A stretch of 64,000 bases of DNA, from assembly GCA_964639895.1 (NCBI GenBank), contig CAZXEJ010000002.1, forward strand, positions 26,983-90,982, in the 5' to 3' direction. The notes below the pieces were generated by a model. It saw nothing but the letters and a program-made list of their open reading frames with translations. It made no database searches and had not been told where the DNA came from. This DNA is from CAZXEJ01 sp964639895. Its GTDB lineage: Bacteria; Desulfobacterota_D; UBA1144; Nemesobacterales; JADFKM01. This document shows positions 33,361-40,243 of this stretch, in pieces. The position numbers and the translations under genes are program-made. Position 1 is the stretch's first letter; each line of letters begins with the position of its first letter.

Positions 33361-34444
33361 CGCTCGGGGCCGAAGCAGGGCACTCCGGCTATCCGCACCA
33401 AATGCAACAACGCCGCCCAATCCTCCATGAATCATTACGTGGAGTGCGACCGGAAACGTTGCACCCGCCATGGTGCCTGGTTGCGACTAACCCCTCCGAG
33501 GGGCCGGAGCAATTGATTGCGCCGCTCGGCGCTCCTCAAGAAGTCTGCCGAAGCTTCCTGGGAGAAAAAACCCATCATCGAATCCCGCCTTGGCCAGCCC
33601 CCCTGGAAAGGAGCGGCACGATCGTATGAAGGGCGCCCTGCGAAGGCGGGGGATCAACTCCGACCGGCAAGGAACCTGTTTTGCACTCGTGGCTCGTGAC
33701 CTCTTATTCCCACTGCGGATTCGTACGCGCGGTTGAGCCTCCCCAAGGCTACCGGTGAAAGGGCTCCCGAACCGCAATTATATGCCGAAAGCCCCAACCG
33801 CAACCTGCAGACCGACAACGATGAAAGCGGCAAGGCCTGCCGGGTGGGCGAGGAATCACAGTGTGATTATCTCCCCGCATCAACACCGCCACACGGCAAT
33901 TCCGGCGGTGTTGCCGGCACTTAGAGACGGATGAATCGCAAAGGAAGTTGACCGTTCTCGAGCCGGCCCGCTCACGTTTACCTGCTGGAGCCGAAGGTCG
34001 CGCAGGAAGACCCGGGCAAGATTACCGGCACACAGGGAAAGACGGCCAAGGCGATGAGGACCATCCTGTGTCGCCTTCTCGACCCCTACGTGTTGTGTCG
34101 CACCCAAACACATGACTCAAGCAAAGCGCCACCACCTACACGGCTCCGCCAAGCCCGCAAAGAGAGGCCCAAGTCGCCTCGCCGCACCTCCCTCCTCCCC
34201 CACAACCCTCTCCCCGGGAGACCGAGTGTGGAGCTCCATACAAGCCGCCGCCACGAGACCACGGGTCGGCGATTGAGCGTCTCGGTCCACTCGACGCCAC
34301 TCCACCGTGCAGAGGCATGTATTCGAGGGAAGTAGATGGGAGAGGCGGAAACCAGCCCGCACCCCACGAGCACATGAAGAAAGGGGCCGGCCGCCTTCAA
34401 CCGTAGAGCGTGCCGGGCCACAACCTCGATGCGCGCAGCCGCTT
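33361..34444. other. Gene-free interval between the two A-B units
   Basis: About 1.1 kb with no supported gene. A short plus-strand reading near 33970-34090 looks protein-like but has no start, family or conserved motif. Inverted repeats at 33854-33913 are listed separately. Confidence 0.45.
33854..33913. other. Two adjacent inverted repeats
   Basis: AATCACAGTGTGATT (33854-33868) is a perfect 7+1+7 palindrome. It is followed by CAACACCGCC (33881-33890) pairing perfectly with GGCGGTGTTG (33904-33913). There is no T-run, so these are operator- or RNA-structure-like rather than a terminator. Confidence 0.4.
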
Positions 34445-34582
34445 CCCTCACCCCTCGGCGCCCCCCACCGAACCGGGTCGCCCCCACTACCCACAGCCGC
34501 CTCAAACCACCCTCCACACCCGACGATGAAAGTACGACCACCCCACGCCAACCGCCCACACCCACTCCCCCAAACGAGAAAA

Positions 34583-34614
34583 GGCCGGCATACCCTTTTG
34601 GGGTATCACCGGCC
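34583..34614 (-). terminator. Intrinsic terminator of the B1 gene (repeat copy 2)
   Basis: Same hairpin and T-rich tail as at 30692-30723, about 100 bases after the B1 stop codon. Confidence 0.8.
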
Positions 34615-34632
34615 TCTCTCGTTCTTTTGTAC

Positions 34633-34690
34633 CTGCGTCCCTACGTGTGCGCCATGATCCCTATGACGCACACCTTAGCTCGGTACGCAG
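34633..34690 (-). other. Structured 3' UTR element (repeat copy 2)
   Basis: Exact copy of the nested inverted repeats at 30742-30799, between the B1 stop codon and its terminator. Confidence 0.4.
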
Positions 34691-34713
34691 TCCTATCTCA
34701 TCACACTACCGTA

Positions 34714-36225
34714 TCACCGCCTGCTCCCCTTACGCCCGCGGCGCCTCAGCACCCCGAGCCCAACCGCAAACGCAGGCAGCAACAGCGGCAACGCCACATT
34801 CGCCGCGGCGGTACCGGCTCCCACCACTCCGCCGATGGCGCAGCTGCCGCCTCCACCGCCTCCACCACCGCCGGTCGGCGACGGCGACGGCGACTCCGTT
34901 CCGCCTCCCGATGGAGTCGGGCTCGGCGTAGGCGTCGGAGTGGGTGTCGGCGTAGGCAGTGCCACGTCGCTCTCGGGTATCGAATCGTCGACACCCAGTC
35001 GGGCGAAACACACCGTGAACTGCGGACAGCTCTCCACGTTCTCGTCGGCATCGTAGATGTCCGGGAAGTAGGTGGTCAGCGCCGCTACCGGCGTGTAGCC
35101 CTGCGTCACCGCATCCAGCCCGTAGTCGTCGGCGAAGTTGAGCAGCACTACGTCGCCCCTTATGGCAACGGCCGTAGGAAGCGTGCTGTAATCGAAGTTG
35201 AGAACCGTCGTCTGGTTGTTCACGTTCGGATCGTTCATCGGCCTAAGCTCGCAACCAGAACCACCGTCGAGCACGAAGGCCGCCCCATGGCTCTCGTCCG
35301 AATCAGTGTCCACGGCCCCAAACCCGGCGACGTCGTTCAACCGCGCCTCGCAGCCCGTAGCTGCGGGATCCGGATCGTCGTCGTCCTGCGCGTCTACACC
35401 TGTAGTGTCCTCACTGGTGTTCGGATCGGCTATCACGCCTCTAGACCACAGGTTGACGCCGTAGTCCACGTCGTTCCCCGTATCGATTATGCGCTCGGTG
35501 GCCTCGAGCAAAGGGAAGAAGATCGCGCGGTTGTCCGCTCCGCAGGCCACGACGGGCGTTATCACTATCGTCCCCTCCTTGCCCTGGAGCACGCTCTCCG
35601 TTATGTCCTGGCCCGTGTTCGTCACCAGGTCTCCGAGGTTGTAGACGTGCGTGTCCAGTGGGGTGAACGTGTCGCAGAAATCCTTTATCTCCGCGCAGTT
35701 CTCATCCAGTATCTGTATGTGCAGGCTCACCGGCGCAGGCCCACAGCCCGGATCGCCCACTTCCAGATCACACGGCGCTCCTCCCACCGTGCCCCCGAGC
35801 AGTTCCGCGTGCTGGTCGGCCAACGCCACGTTCGAGAGCTGCACGTAGGTGTTGCGCCCGTTCTTCTGGCTCCACCACCCTATCACCTGGCTGCCGGGCA
35901 AAGTGGTGTTGGTGCCCTGCGGGACCTCTACCTCTGAATAGAAATCGTCGCCCAGGTCGTTGTAGGAACCGTCGTTGTACATCCAGTCGAGGTCGCCGTG
36001 GGCGAACGTACCGTTCGTCTCGAACGAACCGTAGAGACCCAACGACACCACGTTGAGCGAATCATTGCCCGGTGCCGGGAGCTGTACGTCGAACCTCGTC
36101 CACCCCGTGCCGAACGGCACCCCGTCACACACCTTAGCCGCCACGGCCCCTACGGCCGTAAGCGACACCATCACCGCAAGCGCGGCCAAGCCGATAAATA
36201 CGTCTTTGAACCTCGCTGATCTCAT
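34714..36225 (-). CDS. B1: secreted surface protein with Thr-Pro linker and Cys-containing C-terminal anchor
   Basis: A 503-residue paralogue of B2. It has a signal peptide (DVFIGLAALAVMVSLTAVGA, cut near VAA/KVC). Core motifs are TYVQLSNVALADQHAELLGG, VSLHIQILDENCAEIKDFCD, FTPLDTHVYNLGDLVTNTGQ and IVITPVVACGADNRA. It has a longer acidic insertion than B2 (DTTGVDAQDDDDPDPAATGC). The last 119 residues are identical to B2, including the anchor SCAIGGVVGAG and the Arg-rich end. GGAGG lies eight bases before the ATG at 36225. It is 94 bases behind A1 in one transcript. Family not recognised; a surface-display role is inferred from the signals at both ends. Confidence 0.8.
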   Translation of the reverse strand: MRSARFKDVFIGLAALAVMVSLTAVGAVAAKVCDGVPFGTGWTRFDVQLPAPGNDSLNVVSLGLYGSFETNGTFAHGDLDWMYNDGSYNDLGDDFYSEVEVPQGTNTTLPGSQVIGWWSQKNGRNTYVQLSNVALADQHAELLGGTVGGAPCDLEVGDPGCGPAPVSLHIQILDENCAEIKDFCDTFTPLDTHVYNLGDLVTNTGQDITESVLQGKEGTIVITPVVACGADNRAIFFPLLEATERIIDTGNDVDYGVNLWSRGVIADPNTSEDTTGVDAQDDDDPDPAATGCEARLNDVAGFGAVDTDSDESHGAAFVLDGGSGCELRPMNDPNVNNQTTVLNFDYSTLPTAVAIRGDVVLLNFADDYGLDAVTQGYTPVAALTTYFPDIYDADENVESCPQFTVCFARLGVDDSIPESDVALPTPTPTPTPTPSPTPSGGGTESPSPSPTGGGGGGGGGSCAIGGVVGAGTAAANVALPLLLPAFAVGLGVLRRRGRKGSRR

Positions 36226-36319
36226 TGACTCGTCCTCCATTTTATACCGTTGTCTTGATCTTATGCCTCAATCTCCCACGGGGCTGTTCGCCCCCCGCCG
36301 CCGCCACACCGACACGCCG

Positions 36320-37324
36320 TCAGCATCTATCGTTGTCGCCGAACAAGTCGCACACCACGTCCGGGCCGTTGAACCACACGTCCATGCTGCCCGTGTCGGT
36401 GCCGTTGTTGAGCCCGATGAACCCCACGACGAGATCGTCCTCATCGTCGTCGTCGAAGGTCGGGTTGATTATTATCTGGCCCGTCGCATCGGTACCCAGG
36501 CAGAGAGACGGCCCGCCCTTGGAGTTCACTATGAGCTGGTTCACACCGAAATCGATGGTGTTGGGAACGCCCGGCTCGCCGCAAGTGGCGAAAACGTTGG
36601 GACACGAGATGAGGTTCTCGTTCTCGTCCACCTTGACCACGTTCCACTCCTCGTTCTCTATCTCCACACGAGCCGGTTCATTGCCCGAAAAATCCAAATC
36701 TTCCGGGCCCTCGAGGTTGACGAGCACTATGTCGGCCAGCGTCGAGCCGTCGATGGTGTTGAAGTTGAACTGCTTGGGCCCCTCCTCGTTGTCGGCCCAG
36801 AAAGAAGAATCCCCCGTGATCCAGCCGGCCGAATTGGTCCTGTACTCGAACCCCTCGGCCACTATACGGAAGTTGCCCGTCAAGGCGTCGATACCGAAGA
36901 TATCGTTATTAGGATCAACCGGATTGGTAACGGTTACGGCAACTATGCCGTGCCCGCCCGAGAGGTCCGGGGGGGCAAGCGGCACGCCGTCGTTGCGGTC
37001 CAGCGCCGAAAGATCGTAGAGATGGGTGTCGTGGGGCGTGAAGGTATCCTGAAAATCGTACTCGGGACACCCCTCGGCGGACGCGTTCCATACCTGGATG
37101 TGCACCGACACCGCCTGGGCCGTGGTGTTGGTCACCTGGAAGAAGCTCTTCCTGCTGTCACGCAGGTCCCAGTAGTTGACCAAGATGCCGGTGGCGACAT
37201 CGGTCTGCATCGAGTTGTCGTCGCCCGCACGGGCGCTCACTGCTGCAAAACCAGCCCCCAACGACCCCAGCAAAAGGGCCAGCAGTACAGCGAGGCCCCC
37301 TGAAACCAACCTTTGTCTCAGCAT
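36320..37324 (-). CDS. A1: secreted protein sharing the B core domain, without anchor
   Basis: A 334-residue paralogue of A2. The signal peptide (GGLAVLLALLLGSLGAGFAA) probably ends at ARA/GDD. Shared motifs are RKSFFQVTNTTAQAVSVHIQ, DTFTPHDTHLYDLSALDRND, DENENLISCPNVFATC and DFGVNQLIVNS. It ends in an acidic stretch with a final Cys (VVCDLFGDNDRC). It has no C-terminal anchor. The ATG at 37324 is chosen because GGAGG lies eight bases upstream; the frame is open further but that part lacks a signal-peptide pattern. It is the first gene of the A1-B1 unit, read from the promoter at 37553-37581. Confidence 0.78.
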   Translation of the reverse strand: MLRQRLVSGGLAVLLALLLGSLGAGFAAVSARAGDDNSMQTDVATGILVNYWDLRDSRKSFFQVTNTTAQAVSVHIQVWNASAEGCPEYDFQDTFTPHDTHLYDLSALDRNDGVPLAPPDLSGGHGIVAVTVTNPVDPNNDIFGIDALTGNFRIVAEGFEYRTNSAGWITGDSSFWADNEEGPKQFNFNTIDGSTLADIVLVNLEGPEDLDFSGNEPARVEIENEEWNVVKVDENENLISCPNVFATCGEPGVPNTIDFGVNQLIVNSKGGPSLCLGTDATGQIIINPTFDDDDEDDLVVGFIGLNNGTDTGSMDVWFNGPDVVCDLFGDNDRC

Positions 37325-37552
37325 CACGCTATCCTCCTTATATGAATAGGGTTTATTGACGACATCAAACGACAAAACGTGAACTCCACCGCCTCTGCGC
37401 CCCCGTTGAAATCCCCCGCGTCTTAGCCCTGTAAACCCATAAGAATCAAGTCGACAAGGACCGAGCCACCGGGGTGGAAGGAAGGACCCCTTACGCTGTT
37501 CCCGGCGAGGACGAACCGAGGCGGGAACGCCACCTTATCCCACTTTGCGGAA

Positions 37553-37581
37553 ATTAGAACACATTTAAGCCGCCATGTCAA
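37553..37581 (-). promoter_or_regulatory. Strong sigma-70-like promoter of the A1-B1 unit
   Basis: On the minus strand TTGACA (37581-37576) and TCTAAT (37558-37553) are separated by exactly 17 bases. The predicted leader to the A1 start is about 220 bases. No known regulatory RNA was recognised in it. Confidence 0.6.
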
Positions 37582-38603
37582 TATCTCGAGCACAAAACTT
37601 TCCCCACGGCCCGCGGGACGTAGACGTAAAAGAGCCGCAAACAACCGCAGCCCTTCCCCGGCGTTCATCAGGGCGGACGCACCTACGCCCCTCCAAGCCG
37701 GCCGCGGTGAGGCCCTTGACCCAATCGCAATCCCACCGCGTCCTCCCACTCCTCCCCAACCCTATCCTCGCGGGCAGGCCACGGAGAGGGCGCCCAGGCC
37801 GTAAGCCCAACCGCCGGCCGACGGGTGCAATCCGCCACTGAGGCTCCCGCTTCCGCCGGCAAGCTAGTGAAGCGCCCGGCCCCAGCAGGGGAAGCCGCGG
37901 CCGGGACGTGACGATGGTTGCACCGAAACCGCCGTCGGCGCGGAAAATCCCCGCATCAACGGAGCCGCGCGGGTGTACCAAGGCGCCGTTCCAAGGGGGG
38001 GTGCATGCCGTAAGAAGGCGCCCCGTCGCTCTCATCCTTAATAGGTGAAAGAGGAGGGGTAACCGCCCGGACTGAAGTGACATACTGCCGCAACGGCGGC
38101 TCGGGCGAGCATACGCGCCGAGAGGGGATATTATGGAGAGAAGAAGACGGACCCACCCCGAGTGCGGCCCCGCTCGGCCTGGCCGGGGAGAGAGGAAGAC
38201 GGCCCTCGACTGCGTACCGACCGATGCCCCCCTCATGCGGGCACTCATGCACACCCTTCGGCGGGTCGTCGTCGCCTCCCATCGTCGGCCATACCCGCCG
38301 GGCGTCACCTCCGCGGCCTACCGGAACCGTACCGCACGGGTCCCCCCCACCCAGACCGCCCCCACACCCCATCGCGCGGCGGTCCGCAGCCGCAATCCCG
38401 CCCAGGGACACGCTTTATCTTCGACGTGCAACCCAAGGCCGCCGCCCTCGGCGCAACCCCCCACCCACCGGTGCAATCCCTGCGCATCGATGCTCTACAC
38501 ATGGGGGGAACCTGCGGCTGCACCACGCGCCCGGGCCGCCATCGCCGCCCACCGCACGGACGCCGCACCGTCTGGGAAGCCGTCGCTCAAACGGCCCACG
38601 GGT
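37582..38603. other. Gene-free interval
   Basis: About 1 kb between the A1 promoter and the glycine-zipper lipoprotein gene. Both strands hold Arg/Pro-rich frames without motifs. No RNA gene or repeat was recognised. Confidence 0.5.
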
Positions 38604-39050
38604 TCAGTAGTCGTAGCCGGGCTGGGTCTTGCGCGACTCGCAAACCTCGGTCACCTCGTCCTTGACCAGCCTGCCGTCTTCCCACACCCTGTTGCGCACC
38701 TTGTGACAGTTGGTCTCGGCGTCGTAGCCGTAGGGTACGGCTTCGACGCGCCTGTAGCCGTCCTTGCTCTCGTAGACCACCGGCCTGCCCTCGGCCACCG
38801 CCTCGCGAGCGGCCTGCTGTTGTATCTCGGAAAGGGCACCGCCCAGGGCTCCTCCGATGAGCCCTCCTATCACGGCACCCCTCCAGCGGTTGTCCTCGTC
38901 GATGAGAGCCCCGGCGAGGGCGCCCAGACCGGCCCCGACGGCCGCGGACTGGTTCGACTGCTGGCTCGCACAGGAAAGAGAGAAGAACGTGGCGGCGAGC
39001 AACACGAGCGGCAGCATGGCACTCGTCAATCTGAGGGGGATGATTCTCAT
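38604..39050 (-). CDS. Glycine-zipper lipoprotein
   Basis: A 148-residue outer-envelope lipoprotein. The signal peptide ends in a lipobox (FFSLSCASQ). A glycine-zipper membrane segment follows: AVGAGLGALAGALIDEDN and GAVIGGLIGGALGGALSE. The soluble C-terminal part has a paired-Cys, Tyr-rich region (YGYDAETNCHKVRNRVWEDG, EVTEVCESRK). The start at 39050 is set by AAGGAGG ten bases upstream. Proteins of this type occur in outer membranes, where some stabilise the envelope; the specific role here is not known. It is monocistronic. Confidence 0.82.
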   Translation of the reverse strand: MRIIPLRLTSAMLPLVLLAATFFSLSCASQQSNQSAAVGAGLGALAGALIDEDNRWRGAVIGGLIGGALGGALSEIQQQAAREAVAEGRPVVYESKDGYRRVEAVPYGYDAETNCHKVRNRVWEDGRLVKDEVTEVCESRKTQPGYDY

Positions 39051-39736
39051 TTTACTGTGCCCTCCTTGGACGCACGCAATCACTGGGAGTGTCACGGAGT
39101 GTCCGTCAATAATAAAAAGTACCACAAATTCTTCGCTCTCCACCGCTACGCGCTCACGACCCGGAGTGGAGGGGGCGTCCTCCGGGCCATGGAGGCCGCA
39201 CCGAGCCCCCCGCCAGGCGGGCGGGAGCCGAAGCTGATCGGGAACGTCAACCGCCCGGCCCACCCGCCGCCGCCCATCAGGTACGACAAGTACGTGTAGC
39301 GGCAACAGGCACGGAGTCCCCGCCCCCCGCCGAGCCCGCCGCCTCGCTCATGGAAGCCGGCAGCCGGGCACCGAAGTTCCGCGGACCGCCGGCACTCACC
39401 GTCCCCACGCTCGCCATACGGCGTAGCCGAGCTACCGAGGTGTCGACAGGGGGGCTGGACGATGCTTACGGTCGGGAGCTCAGGATATCGCAGGTGTCGG
39501 CGTCGCGGCCCATGGGTGCGCCCGCACCACAAGAGCAGGGCAACGCAGCAGAATCGAAAGACTCCTCACAAAGGCCGACCACTTCAAGGAAGCCGGTCGC
39601 TATGAGGATGCGCTCGAGGAGTGTCACGCCGCAATGCATCCGGAAGAAGGCGCAGTTGTTGTGGAGAGGCGGCGCTGCATGGTGTACTTTTGTTTGTGTG
39701 CAAGTCCCGGGGGGGCGGTGCCACGTACGGGTATTG
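39051..39736. other. Interval without an intact gene
   Basis: About 690 bases between two divergent genes. It holds the promoter region of the glycine-zipper gene (AT-rich near 39105-39135) and a fragment resembling a TPR unit at 39541-39650. The long open frame that reads into the next gene has no motif over this stretch. Confidence 0.45.
39541..39650 (+). pseudogene. Possible relic of a TPR protein
   Basis: One frame reads IERLLTKADHFKEAGRYEDA and then LEECHAAMHPEEGA, which has the helix-turn-helix pattern of a tetratricopeptide repeat (Ala, Gly-Arg-Tyr, Ala-Leu, Pro). The frame has no credible start upstream and continues into low-complexity Arg-rich sequence. This looks like a decayed or frame-disrupted remnant. 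Confidence 0.35.
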
Positions 39737-40183
39737 ATGGCAGAGCAAGAGGCCAGGGACGAGAGAGCAGGCGGAACGAGCGGTCGGGGCGAGGCCGTCC
39801 TGGTGGTGATGCGGCCTTGGGACAAGAGGGTGCTTCTACGTGCACAGCTCCGAGAGGAAGGAGTACTTGCGCTGGCCGTGCCTACACTGCTGGAAGGGAT
39901 GGAGTGGCTGCTCGATGAAGCCGCTTCACCCCGACTCATCCTCTATGACACCTCGGCCCAGGACGATGCGCACTCCGATCTCAGGAGGCTCGCCGAGTTG
40001 AGCGCCGCCCTTCCGGTGCTCGTGATCGCCTCCCGTGCCGAGGCTCCCTTGGTGCACTCGCTGGGGCTCGGCGAACCACTGCTGCGCCCCGTCACGATAG
40101 GTGAAGTGTGCGCCCGCATAAGGGGTCTTCTCGCATCCGGCCGCAGGCGTGGGTCCGGGGATGGCGGCAAGGCCCGACGTTGA
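39737..40183 (+). CDS. Receiver-like domain protein, 148 residues, function unclear
   Basis: A small cytoplasmic protein with the alternation of a response-regulator receiver: VLVVMRPWDKRVLLRAQLRE, a central PRLILYDTS where Asp may be the acceptor, LPVLVIASRAEAP and a late LLRPVTIGEVCARIRGLL. The usual lysine of the K-P motif is replaced by Arg (LRPV), and the acidic pair at the start is absent, so it may be a non-phosphorylated pseudo-receiver. The ATG at 39737 marks where recognisable sequence begins; the ribosome site is weak. The gene lies 60 bases before the S41 protease gene. No kinase is adjacent. Confidence 0.55.
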   Translation: MAEQEARDERAGGTSGRGEAVLVVMRPWDKRVLLRAQLREEGVLALAVPTLLEGMEWLLDEAASPRLILYDTSAQDDAHSDLRRLAELSAALPVLVIASRAEAPLVHSLGLGEPLLRPVTIGEVCARIRGLLASGRRRGSGDGGKARR

Positions 40184-40243
40184 TTTATACTTAAATAAGG
40201 TAGGTGCGGCCCCGCCGTCGATTCCGCGGGGAGGAGGAGGCGT

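Larger units (their letters stand above)
34445..35073. repeat. Exact 629-bp direct repeat, copy 2
   Basis: Identical to 30554-31182. It covers the C-terminal 119 codons of the B1 gene and its downstream region. The B1 and B2 genes outside the repeat have clearly diverged, which points to recent gene conversion or segmental duplication. Confidence 0.97.

Noticed and set aside
33854..33868. CRP/FNR-type operator
   Set aside because: The half-sites are in the inverted order (AATCACA...TGTGATT) relative to the CRP consensus and it lies far from any promoter that I can support.
33970..34150. Protein-like reading on the plus strand (LEPKVAQEDPGKITGTQGKT)
   Set aside because: It has no start codon or ribosome site, follows an in-frame stop and matches no family I know. 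It may be chance or a relic, but the evidence is too weak.
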